Shown one piece after another: positions 1 to 5,841 of a stretch of 11,537 nt of DNA; the stretch's first letter is position 1; every line of letters begins with the position of its first letter. The DNA comes from Planctomycetota bacterium (lineage in GTDB: Bacteria; Planctomycetota; Planctomycetia; Pirellulales; Pirellulaceae), in NCBI GenBank assembly GCA_026692885.1, contig JAPLNJ010000302.1, forward strand, positions 1 through 11,537. Reading direction: 5' to 3'. Made by a program: the position numbers and the translations under genes. Below the pieces are notes generated by a model. The model did not search any database and was not told where the DNA came from. It saw only the letters and a list, made by a program, of their open reading frames with translations.

Positions 1-2
1 CG

Positions 3-146
3 GCCGGGCTGTTCCTGTGGCACAGGCTCGGCCCGCACTTCGGACTTGGAGACAACGGTGGCGAGGTTGATCATCGTGCTGCGTACGTTACTTGTGGACT
101 GCTCGTGCTGACCGTCGTGCTGGAACTTGTCTTGAGCACCAGATAG
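3..146 (+). CDS. C-terminal end of a membrane protein (5' end outside window)
   Basis: An open frame enters from the left edge and stops at TAG 144-146. The last 47 residues end in a hydrophobic helix, roughly CGLLVLTVVLELVLS, followed by Thr-Arg-stop, so the protein finishes in or just after a membrane segment. The part before the helix is Gly/His/Asp-rich and shows no motif I recognise. The next gene starts 10 nt downstream on the same strand and is also a membrane protein, so the two are probably co-transcribed and act together at the membrane. Too little is visible to name a family. Confidence 0.55.
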   Translation, partial: AGLFLWHRLGPHFGLGDNGGEVDHRAAYVTCGLLVLTVVLELVLSTR

Positions 147-156
147 GCAGCCAACC

Positions 157-471
157 ATGTCAGCTCGATTCAAGATCGTCATCATCTGGACCATCGCCAT
201 CACCCTGGTTGTCGAGGTGGTGACGTTGTACCTGCGATTCGGCCGGGGAGAGACCGCCACCGAGTTCAACAAAACGGCACCGCTGCTGCTCCAGGTCCAC
301 CACATGTTCTGGAGCGTTCCGCTGCTGCTCGTGCTTCCGTTTGTCTGGCGAAGACCGCGGTTCAGCGGCGTCCTGCTGGGCATAGCTCTTGGGTTCGTGA
401 TCAGTGACGCGGTGCATCACTGCATCGTGCTGCCGCTGACGGTCGGAAATATGGGTTGGCATTGGCCGTAA
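157..471 (+). CDS. Small three-helix membrane protein with paired histidines, unknown function
   Basis: A 104-residue protein with three predicted membrane helices at about residues 6-28, 50-64 and 70-93. A polar loop (about 29-48) separates helices 1 and 2, and an Arg-rich turn (WRRPRFS, 64-70) separates 2 and 3. Two His-His pairs stand out, at 48-49 just before helix 2 and at 87-88 inside helix 3, and the protein ends in GNMGWHWP. His pairs at membrane faces can bind metal or haem, but nothing here proves it. I recall a similar ending in planctomycete hypothetical proteins (unverified). There is no strong ribosome binding site before the ATG, so translation is probably coupled to the membrane gene that ends 10 nt upstream. 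Confidence 0.75.
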   Translation: MSARFKIVIIWTIAITLVVEVVTLYLRFGRGETATEFNKTAPLLLQVHHMFWSVPLLLVLPFVWRRPRFSGVLLGIALGFVISDAVHHCIVLPLTVGNMGWHWP

Positions 472-509
472 CCCGCAGGCGTCAGCTCCATCCGGGCTCG
501 ACCGGCCAA

Positions 510-538
510 TCGACACCCCGCAATTCGGCTTCTATACT
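510..538 (+). promoter_or_regulatory. Sigma70-type promoter for the 583-948 gene
   Basis: A -35-like TCGACA (510-515, five of six matches to TTGACA) and a -10 TATACT (533-538, five of six matches to TATAAT) are 17 bp apart, the optimal spacing. Transcription would begin near 545, leaving a leader of about 38 nt before the ATG at 583. This indicates that the downstream gene starts its own transcript rather than belonging to the upstream membrane-gene unit. Confidence 0.55.
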
Positions 539-582
539 CACGCTGTTAGGTTCCAAAAAGCCAAATCCAAGGAGACTCCACC

Positions 583-948
583 ATGCCCCGCAAAGCAAAA
601 TCCGCCACCGCCGAACAACCCCAAGTCCGTAAGAGCGAACAAGTCCGGCAAGCGTGGCGGGCACATCCCCGCATGGAGCCGAAGGAAATCACTGCGTTGT
701 TGCAGGCCCAGGGCCTGGAACTGACCTCGGCCTATGTCAGCGGCATCAAGTTCCAGATGAACGCGAAGAAGGGCAAGAAGCCGGCGAAAGTCGCCGCGGC
801 ACCGATCACTGAAGCAACGGGGCCCGCCGTGCCCAAAGACGCAGTGTCGCTGGGCTTGCTACAGAAGGCGAAGAAGCTGGCCGCACAGTTCGGCAGCATT
901 AACGAAGCCAAGCAGGCGATTGACGCGTTGGCTCAGTTGATGGATTGA
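583..948 (+). CDS. Small basic DNA-binding-like protein of a planctomycete-type family
   Basis: A 121-residue, Lys/Ala-rich protein with a strong start: AAGGAG at 569-574 lies 8 nt before the ATG. Residues 1-16 are a basic tail. Residues 17-57 look like a small helix-turn-helix unit (KSEQVRQAW, then a section about using MEPKEITALLQAQGLELTS to pick a second helix, then YVSGIK). Residues 58-70 are a Lys-rich linker. Residues 85-121 form an amphipathic helical tail ending LAQLMD, suited to dimerisation. I recall short planctomycete proteins with the same plan (basic tail, 'K-S-E-Q-V-R', Lys linker, helical end). A nucleoid-associated or regulatory role is plausible but inferred. It has its own promoter at 510-538. 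Confidence 0.85.
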   Translation: MPRKAKSATAEQPQVRKSEQVRQAWRAHPRMEPKEITALLQAQGLELTSAYVSGIKFQMNAKKGKKPAKVAAAPITEATGPAVPKDAVSLGLLQKAKKLAAQFGSINEAKQAIDALAQLMD

Positions 949-967
949 GCGAGGGACGGCTGATCGT

Positions 968-1231
968 ATGAAAGGTGGCGTTGATCAGGGGTGGTGTTTC
1001 TCGTACTGGAAACTATCCTACCGTCGAAAATTCATTCGGACGATTTGGCTCGGCGTCATCGGGTTGCCTGTTCTGCTCGCAGTCCACGTTTTTGGAGCGT
1101 TCGCGACAGTCCTCCGTGTGCCCTATCCCGTTCAGGTCGGATGGGGCTTCATCGCCGTCGTCTCAGTCGTGTCTGTCACGCAAGCTTGGTATACACATTA
1201 TCGTTGGCAAAGAGAAAAGCGTAACGCGTAA
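968..1231 (+). CDS. Small two-helix membrane protein, unknown function
   Basis: An 87-residue protein with a basic, Trp/Tyr-rich N-terminus (KLSYRRKFIR, residues 15-24) and two hydrophobic helices at about 25-48 and 55-75, ending in a charged tail (HYRWQREKRNA). The charge pattern suggests both ends face the cytoplasm. The start is weakly supported: a GAGGGA-like stretch lies about 12 nt before the ATG, which is long spacing. It follows the 583-948 gene by 19 nt and may share its transcript. The two other + frames here are open too, but only this frame gives a well-formed membrane protein. No family recognised. Confidence 0.55.
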   Translation: MKGGVDQGWCFSYWKLSYRRKFIRTIWLGVIGLPVLLAVHVFGAFATVLRVPYPVQVGWGFIAVVSVVSVTQAWYTHYRWQREKRNA

Positions 1232-1279
1232 TCGTGACCTCAGCACGAACGTTCACAACGTCAATCCCCCCTTTTGAAA

Positions 1280-1333
1280 CTAACGCTATTACTAGCGTTA
1301 AATTAACGCTATTATAGCGATAACTTATCGCTA
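1280..1333. repeat. Array of five alternating 9-bp sites, consensus TTAWCGCTA
   Basis: Five copies of TTAWCGCTA sit in 54 bp in alternating orientation: 1280-1288 forward (CTAACGCTA, one mismatch), 1293-1301 reverse (TAGCGTTAA), 1303-1311 forward (TTAACGCTA), 1315-1323 reverse (TAGCGATAA) and 1325-1333 forward (TTATCGCTA). Same-strand copies recur every 22-23 bp, close to two helical turns. Adjacent pairs make palindromes, the best being 1315-1333 with 9-bp arms around one C. The block is AT-rich inside GC-rich DNA. This is the form of a cooperative operator or an iteron-like binding array. Confidence 0.8.
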
Positions 1334-1336
1334 ATA

Positions 1337-1384
1337 CTCCTACGGAGGTACCTACCTCACGGAGCGGCCCCAGGAGGTCCGCTC
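1337..1384. repeat. GC-rich inverted repeats next to the 9-bp site array
   Basis: Directly after the array come CTCC-TAC-GGAG (1337-1347), the 8-bp palindrome AGGTACCT (1346-1353), and GAGCGG (1362-1367) pairing with CCGCTC (1379-1384) across an 11-nt loop. The motif CGGAG occurs twice (1343-1347 and 1360-1364). There is no T-run afterwards, so a standard rho-independent terminator is unlikely. Confidence 0.5.
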
Positions 1385-1808
1385 GTTCGGTAAGTTTTAT
1401 GAAAGTGAACTCGGCGAGACCGATCCGTGACAGTGTCGCGATTAACACCAAGTAGGTGTTTACTGACACGAATCCGCAACACCAGTCCACCGAATCTCAG
1501 TGTTGCCTGCGGTGAGTCACCGGTTGTGGCCTTGGCGAGAACAAACCTCACCACAGCCTTTTCAAGTCTGCGTTTTCGGGGATCAGTTGACGTTACCGGT
1601 CCTTCTGTGCCAGTACAAGCCTCCACGCGAGATCAAAACCAGTCTTCATTTGGCTTCGCGAGTCGGGTCTGGCTATGACTACCACGAGAAGGCCCCTGGC
1701 GTGCACCAGGAATCGCTTGGATTGGCGACACGGCTTTCTCTACCTTGGAGACGCGAGGGGCTTAAAACGCATCCTGGCGACTGGGGCAAAGCCCGACGCA
1801 TAGTGTTA

Positions 1809-1824
1809 AAATCTGGATTTGAAA
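1809..1824. repeat. 16-bp direct repeat, copy 1
   Basis: AAATCTGGATTTGAAA occurs here and again, identically and in the same orientation, at 2885-2900. Its first 12 bp are a palindrome (AAATC-TG-GATTT). The two copies bracket the minus-strand gene 1959-2684. They could be regulator sites, promoter parts or borders of an inserted block. Confidence 0.7.
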
Positions 1825-1958
1825 CGCACCGCTGCTTTGTTGTGTCTCGCTGAGTCATTTGCTGCCAGAACTGTGACAGCCGTGAGGTTCTTCCACACCA
1901 CTTGATTCAGGTGGGCGAGAAGTTACCGAAGTGCCCAACGTCCCCGCCCCGCGTGGAA

Positions 1959-2684
1959 CTAACGCCGGCCGGTCCGCGATTCCCGATGCTTCCCACTGCG
2001 AGCCGGCCTCTTCGCTGGGCCGGCGTTTGACTTCGCTAACTCCGCAGACAGGGCAGCCTGGAGTTTCTCGATGTTGTTCTGCGTGATCTGCAACTGTCTG
2101 CGGACATCGGCAGGCAAGTCGTCGAGGGCGATATGTGACTGCTCGCTCTCCGTGTCCGCCATTTGCGAGCACCAGCGAGCCCAGTCGTTACACATCCCAT
2201 TCAGTGTCACCATCGCGTCCGACACGCCCACCGGCAGTTTGCGTTTCCGGCCGCCCAACCTGCGGGAGCCGAACCGCTTCGTGATCTCCGCCATAACGCG
2301 TTCGCGTTTCCAGCCGTTCACGATGGCCTCTTCGGCGAACTTCATCCGCTGCTCGCGGTCCTCGACTCGCATAAACTGAAACAGCGTGCTGCGGCCGAGG
2401 ACATTGCGGTGGCGGACACTCAGCGTGCAGAGGGCTGACAACTCTTTCGGCGTAAAGCCACCACGTTCGGGATCGACCAGCTGCCGCAGTTTTTGCAAGG
2501 TGTCGGCGTTTAGATTCCGAGCGTCGGCTTCCCGCTTGAGCGTCTGCTTGTCATGGCGTTGATTTGCGTACCGTGGGCAATGTTTCGCGATCTCCAATCC
2601 CTGCTGGTACACCGCCCGCAGTTCATTGGCGGCGTGCCGGCGTTCGTACAGCTCGCGGCGGCGAGCGATCGCTTCTGCTGACAT
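1959..2684 (-). CDS. Basic coiled-coil protein, possibly nucleic-acid binding, unknown function
   Basis: A 241-residue protein starting at ATG 2684, chosen because GGAG lies 6 nt upstream. The frame stays open to a TTG at 2711, which lacks a binding site. Residues 1-65 are helical and charged, with ARRRELYERR early and an RYANQRHDKQT stretch. Residues 75-138 form a compact helical unit: SVRHRNVLGRSTLFQFMRV, then REQRMKFAEEAIVNGWKRERVMAEITKRFG. The last part resembles the 'WSVRELE..I..RFG' end of DUF1016-type and ParB-like helical domains, though I cannot assign either. A basic turn follows (SRRLGGRKRKLP, 140-151), then a helix with LDDLPADVRRQL (187-198), a short coiled coil and a basic tail. 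It stands alone between two gene-poor stretches and two 16-bp repeats. Confidence 0.8.
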   Translation of the reverse strand: MSAEAIARRRELYERRHAANELRAVYQQGLEIAKHCPRYANQRHDKQTLKREADARNLNADTLQKLRQLVDPERGGFTPKELSALCTLSVRHRNVLGRSTLFQFMRVEDREQRMKFAEEAIVNGWKRERVMAEITKRFGSRRLGGRKRKLPVGVSDAMVTLNGMCNDWARWCSQMADTESEQSHIALDDLPADVRRQLQITQNNIEKLQAALSAELAKSNAGPAKRPARSGKHRESRTGRR

Positions 2685-3047
2685 TTCTTGCTCCGCGTTT
2701 GGATAGTGCAAGAGACTCGACTCCCATGCCGTAGGGGGAGTCTACATCGCCGTCGAGAAAGAAGTCACCGGGCATTGCCGCGGTGGCGAGGGGTGAGTCC
2801 TCTGCCGGAAGTGGCCGGACGATCGGTTGGAATTCGTGTTCCAACGGCCGCACAAGTGCCTGCTCCAAGCATGGCTTGACCCGCAAATCTGGATTTGAAA
2901 TGTACGTCCGCAGACTAGCACCCGCAATGGGAATCCAGGGCTGTCGAGGGTGTGGAACCTGTCATCGAGCTGCTCCCAACTGCGATTGGTCTTTTCTTGC
3001 CGTGGGCCTCGGTGATACGCTGATTTGAAGGAAAGGGAGGTTTTCCA
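2685..3047. other. Intergenic stretch between divergent genes, with two hairpins
   Basis: About 360 bp separate the starts of the minus-strand gene (ATG 2684) and the plus-strand gene (ATG 3048), so both promoters should lie here, though I could not pick a convincing -35/-10 pair. Visible structure: GACTCCC (2719-2725) pairs with GGGAGTC (2736-2742) across 10 nt, just upstream of the minus-strand gene. GTTGGAA (2826-2832) pairs with TTCCAAC (2839-2845) across 6 nt. The second 16-bp repeat is at 2885-2900. No protein-coding frame here is convincing. Confidence 0.5.
2885..2900. repeat. 16-bp direct repeat, copy 2
   Basis: Identical to 1809-1824 (AAATCTGGATTTGAAA), 1076 bp away and in the same orientation. 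It lies 147 bp before the ATG at 3048. A shortened relative, GATTTGAA, appears at 3022-3029 close to that start. Flanking bases differ between copies, so the shared block is exactly this length. Confidence 0.7.
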
Positions 3048-4019
3048 ATGAAAAAACGAATCACGGATGCAGATAGGCTGGCGGCGAAGTTGTGGCGAGT
3101 TGACCCGTTTCTCCCGCTGGCGTGGCGAGCGGAAGATGCGAGATGCCTTGTCGCCGGGGAGCGGCCACGGTGGTCTTGCAAGAAGGAGCCGGGCGTGGCC
3201 GAATACACAGGGTACTTGCGATCACTCGACGCGACCAAAGCCAAGCGGCGTCGTTCTGGCGATCAGGAGCGGTGGGCTGCGATTGCCGCCGCCCACGAGT
3301 TCGCCCAGCGAAACGATCCCCTGCGATGGGAAGTCGAGGCGAGGTTGTTGGCCGGTCAGAGCGACGATGAAATTGGCCGGCGTTGCGGCTTGCCCACCGA
3401 TGTCGTGCAGCAGTTTGAGCGGCTGTTCTTCAACGTCCGCGAATCGCTGGATGCCCGGAACTACATCCTGGTTCATGCCATCGGCTTTGGACATCTCGTC
3501 GGGTTGGGTGACCAGGAACTGAATCGGCTGTGGCGGAAGTATGCCTACGCGGGTGGCGTCGTGGTCTTGGACGCATTGGTTGAGGCATTCCATGCTGCTT
3601 GGAACCCGGCAGAGCCCGCCACGATCTCCGTGTACTTCCGAGATGACTCGCCGGCATCGGTAAGTCTGCTGGCGAACATCGCGGTGAACTCGATTCCGCG
3701 TAATGCGGAGACAGACGCCGTCTTCCAAGTTCTGCACGTCCGACTCCGGGAGGCAGAATCGGCGAAGCCAGAAGGGCGGGCGGCCAGGCTGCGGGACGAA
3801 GTGAAGGACCTGATGGTCGAGATGTGGCGGCATGGCCCGGCCGCTGTCTTGGCGAAGCTCAAGTCCCAGGCCAAGCGGGCGACTCCCAAGCCGACCTCCG
3901 CGAAGGCGGCGTCCCTGGCCGGACGACGCAAGCCCGCCGCGGACTTTCGGTCCGCAGTTCCACGCTCGCCATCGCGAGTGCGTTCGCGGCATTCCGTGGC
4001 CGGGAGGCAGTTCAGATGA
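3048..4019 (+). CDS. Hypothetical protein with central helix-turn-helix, first gene of a three-gene run
   Basis: A 323-residue protein with a clear start (GGGAGG, then 7 nt, then ATG). The N-terminus carries a recognisable family pattern: WRVDPFLPLAWRAEDARCLV (16-35). Residues 96-128 look like a sigma-factor-type helix-turn-helix: EARLLAGQSDDEIGRRCGLP, then TDVVQQFERLFFNVRESLDAR. Residues 140-235 are helical and mixed. The C-terminus from about 270 is Lys/Arg/Ala/Ser-rich and probably disordered. I recall this layout from repeated planctomycete hypothetical proteins (unverified). The helix-turn-helix points to DNA binding, with the target unknown. Its TGA stop overlaps the next gene's ATG (ATGA, 4016-4019), so translation is coupled. 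Confidence 0.85.
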   Translation: MKKRITDADRLAAKLWRVDPFLPLAWRAEDARCLVAGERPRWSCKKEPGVAEYTGYLRSLDATKAKRRRSGDQERWAAIAAAHEFAQRNDPLRWEVEARLLAGQSDDEIGRRCGLPTDVVQQFERLFFNVRESLDARNYILVHAIGFGHLVGLGDQELNRLWRKYAYAGGVVVLDALVEAFHAAWNPAEPATISVYFRDDSPASVSLLANIAVNSIPRNAETDAVFQVLHVRLREAESAKPEGRAARLRDEVKDLMVEMWRHGPAAVLAKLKSQAKRATPKPTSAKAASLAGRRKPAADFRSAVPRSPSRVRSRHSVAGRQFR

Positions 4020-4810
4020 GCGACCTCGAACGGCAAGACTCGGCCAAGCAGTTGTCCCTGACAACGAAGGCGGCCCAAGGGAAGGTACCGGAAGGAGCAC
4101 TCGCTCCGCGGTCACGGCAGACGGCCGAGCGACAGGCTGCGTTGGCGAAGGCCCAGCAGCAAGCCACCGTCGTCGAGAAAGCGTTTTTTCCGTCGCTGAT
4201 GGCGGCCTCGGTCCCAGTCACAAAGGACATCGGTGCGTCAGGCTTCCGACTGTATCTGGATAAGTTGCTGGTGGACGCTGGCAGGCCGACCGATCCGATT
4301 GAGCTGATGATGATCGAGCAGATTGCCCTGGCCCATTTTCGGATTGCCGAGCTGCATGTCCAGGTCGAGCAGTCGCGGACTGCCGAGGAGGCGAAGGTCT
4401 ACTCCACGGCCGCCGTGCGGTTGACAGGCGAGTTTCGGCGATTGGCTCTGGCCTTGAGGCAGTACCGGCAGCCGCTCCTGCCCAAGCGATCAGTGGCATT
4501 CATTAAGCAACAGAACGTTGCTGCCGGTGATCAACAGGTTGCCTATCTTGCCCCCGGCATTCCTAAGAATCAGATTCCTTTTAATTCCAGCGGCGGCGAA
4601 CAGGCAAGTAGGAGGCTCGGTCATGCCCCAGGTTCCTCGGTTATCCCCGAATCCCCGGCGTATGGCGGCCGGTCGGAAGAACCGGCTGAAACGCGGTCCC
4701 CTGACGCCGGAAGGACGCGAGCGGCTGCGGCAAGCTGCGTTGCGGACCCAGCCGTGGACGAAGTCGACGGGACCGCGGACCGCCGAGGGCAAGGCTCGGT
4801 CGGCGAATAA
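4016..4810 (+). CDS. Hypothetical helical protein, second gene of the run
   Basis: A 264-residue protein. The start is fixed by the ATGA overlap and by GGGAGG at 4002-4007, 8 nt before the ATG. Residues 1-55 are polar and basic. Residues 54-157 form the conserved-looking core: EKAFFPSLMAASVPVTKDIG, a short section with FRLYLDKLLVDAGRPTDPIE, then LMMIEQIALAHFRIAELHVQ and helices ending EFRRLALALRQYRQP. Next comes QQNVAAGDQQVAYL (165-178), a motif I recall from related planctomycete proteins. From residue 203 the frame overlaps the next gene, and this tail (about 62 residues) is Ala/Gly/Pro/Arg-rich as expected of an out-of-frame reading of a conserved neighbour. The functional protein may effectively end near residue 200. 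Role unknown; no catalytic motif seen. Confidence 0.8.
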   Translation: MSDLERQDSAKQLSLTTKAAQGKVPEGALAPRSRQTAERQAALAKAQQQATVVEKAFFPSLMAASVPVTKDIGASGFRLYLDKLLVDAGRPTDPIELMMIEQIALAHFRIAELHVQVEQSRTAEEAKVYSTAAVRLTGEFRRLALALRQYRQPLLPKRSVAFIKQQNVAAGDQQVAYLAPGIPKNQIPFNSSGGEQASRRLGHAPGSSVIPESPAYGGRSEEPAETRSPDAGRTRAAAASCVADPAVDEVDGTADRRGQGSVGE

Positions 4811-4931
4811 CGGCCGGACGCGGCAGAAATCCGAGCAATCCACCCGCCAACTGCGGGCGAAAGTGGCCGACGTGCAACTGATGATCCGAGAGATGGCCGC
4901 GTATCGGAGTCTGCTGGTGTCGGCCGATTGA
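4623..4931 (+). CDS. Small basic protein with 'GPLTPEGRERLR / STGPRTAEGKARSANNGR' motifs
   Basis: A 102-residue protein. ATG 4623 is preceded by AGGAGG and 7 nt, a near-perfect ribosome binding site, so this start is preferred to the in-frame ATG at 4518. Residues 12-30 are very basic (RRMAAGRKNRLKRGPLTPE). Residues 25-69 hold two related 'G-P-x-T-x-E-G-[KR]' motifs: GPLTPEGRERLRQAAL and STGPRTAEGKARSANNGR. Residues 72-100 form a helical end (LRAKVADVQLMIREMAAYRS). The double motif is widespread in small bacterial proteins of unknown function, often basic and presumed to bind nucleic acid. Its first 188 nt overlap the upstream gene in another frame. Confidence 0.8.
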   Translation: MPQVPRLSPNPRRMAAGRKNRLKRGPLTPEGRERLRQAALRTQPWTKSTGPRTAEGKARSANNGRTRQKSEQSTRQLRAKVADVQLMIREMAAYRSLLVSAD

Positions 4932-5554
4932 ACAGGCTGGACCATCGCGGCCCGGCGAAGGGAGTCGCTGCACACCGAAATCCACCGGCCCGGGCTGGGG
5001 GCTGGTTGACAGCATTGGCGACGAATAGACTGAGTGTCGAAGTCCTGCCCTCGCAGTTTCGCGGGAGCAGGTTCCCGATCAACGTGAAAGGAATATGATT
5101 CGGCCGCTGGAGCGGCCACAACGACAATTTGATCGACGCGATTGCGTCCGTCTGCTTCCGAGAACACCGCCAACCTGGGCCGAAAGGTCCTTGAACAGTA
5201 GAAGCAGCTGGTCCGTCGCCCCGCATGGGGCGTCGGCCATGCTGTTCTACTGTGCCCCTTGGCGGGGGTTCTCGGAGTGGCATCGGTTCGACGCCCTTTT
5301 TCGTTCTTGATCCGCCCGGCACGACGTCCGGGCAACGCCGCGGATTCTTTCGTGGCGAATGGGGCACTCGAACTGCTGTCGCTCAGCCCACCGCAGCCAC
5401 TCCAACCAGCCACACCAGTACTTGTACGGCCTGGAGTTACGGGTCGCGATGGAACAGGCGGGCGAGACAAGTGTGGAGGACGACCCGGAATCCAAGCCAC
5501 AAGATGGCCGCATTCCGCAAGGGATGCGATGAAAGGATCGCGACGTGCCAGCCG
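4932..5554. other. Second gene-poor stretch, with hairpins and a doubtful short frame
   Basis: About 620 bp without a convincing gene. Structure includes GGCCGC-TGGA-GCGGCC (5102-5117) and the long hairpin at 5196-5252. A frame ending at TGA 5530-5532 has plausible codon use in its last 35 codons (around YLYGLELRVAMEQAGE, then SVEDDPESKPQDGRIPQGMR). It lacks a ribosome binding site and its upstream part reads as noise, so it may be the remnant of a gene's 3' end. Long minus-strand open frames here reflect high GC. Confidence 0.45.
5196..5252. repeat. Long imperfect hairpin (57 nt)
   Basis: CAGTAGAA (5196-5203) pairs with TTCTACTG (5245-5252). After one bulged G, CAGC (5205-5208) pairs with GCTG (5241-5244). 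TGGTC (5209-5213) pairs with GGCCA (5235-5239), including one G-T pair. CGCCCC (5217-5222) pairs with GGGGCG (5227-5232) around a GCAT loop. Most of the 57 nt are paired, which is much more than chance hairpins nearby. No T-run follows on either strand, so it does not look like a simple terminator. Confidence 0.6.
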
Positions 5555-5800
5555 CTATTTCAACAGCTGCTTTTCGAGCCGGTCGACGAATTCGGCCAGC
5601 GAGATCCCCAAGGATTGACAGATGTCCCGGAGTTCCAGGATGTCGAGCCGACGTTCACCGTGTTCGTACTTGCTCACGAAGGACTGTGGTTCGCCGATCC
5701 GCTCTGCAAGGTCCTGTTGACGCACGTCCTGCTCCAGCCGCACCTCACGCAGCAGCCGCTGGAGAGCCAACTGGTTCCGACTGTAGAGCTTTTTGTCCAT
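5555..5800 (-). CDS. XRE-family (Cro/CI) helix-turn-helix transcriptional regulator
   Basis: An 81-residue protein, nearly all one Cro/CI-type DNA-binding domain. The helix-turn-helix is at about residues 27-49 (RQQDLAERIGEPQSFVSKYE, then HGERRLD), with the usual Q-x-x-L-A pattern, the E-P-Q-S-F-V-S-K recognition helix and the family end LGISLAEFV. ATG 5800 is preferred because similar small regulators begin M-[DE]-K-x-x-Y-[ST]. AGGAG lies 11 nt upstream of it, which is slightly long, while the alternative GTG at 5809 is only 2 nt from AGGAG. It has no sensor domain, so it is probably a simple repressor. It faces the gene starting at 5907, and paired GGATATTC sites lie between them, so it likely controls itself and the four-gene run. 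Confidence 0.9.
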   Translation of the reverse strand: MDKKLYSRNQLALQRLLREVRLEQDVRQQDLAERIGEPQSFVSKYEHGERRLDILELRDICQSLGISLAEFVDRLEKQLLK

Positions 5801-5841
5801 CTCGCCCACAACTCCTGGCGGGCGACTTTACAGACCATGTG

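Larger units (their letters stand above)
1232..1958. other. Long gene-poor stretch with clustered inverted repeats
   Basis: About 730 bp without a convincing gene. Its left part holds a weak hairpin (1249-1261, ACGTT-cac-AACGT) followed by C and T runs, which could be a modest terminator for the upstream gene. Next come the 9-bp site array (1280-1333), GC-rich hairpins (1337-1384) and a further stem (AACACC 1444-1449 with GGTGTT 1455-1460). Open frames in 1427-1853 have no ribosome binding site and odd composition. One of them, 1675-1803, ends in a short ankyrin-like stretch (see findings). The stretch also contains the first copy of a 16-bp repeat at 1809-1824. It may be regulatory DNA, an undescribed RNA locus or decayed genes. 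Confidence 0.5.

Noticed and set aside
1280..1384. Possible CRISPR array or integron attC site
   Set aside because: Sites are 9 bp and alternate in orientation without spacers, and no cas or integrase gene is present.
1500..1853. 117-codon + frame in the gene-poor stretch
   Set aside because: No ribosome binding site, unusual composition with frequent Trp and Arg, no family recognised, and all frames here are partly open.
3222..4115. Minus-strand open frame opposite the 3048 and 4016 genes
   Set aside because: Shadow of genes with strong ribosome binding sites and coherent domains; composition is Arg/Pro/Gly-rich and featureless.
5260..5283. Possible intrinsic terminator after the long hairpin
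   Set aside because: The nearby CCCC/GGGG pairing is short and no T-run follows.
5095..5310. 71-codon + frame starting MIRPLERPQRQ
   Set aside because: AGGA is only about 2 nt from the ATG, the frame runs through the long hairpin, and the residues look random.
4490..5500. Long minus-strand open frame (336 codons)
   Set aside because: It runs antisense to two supported genes and across the gene-poor stretch, is Arg/Pro/Ser-rich, and shows no domain or start signal. High GC lowers stop frequency.
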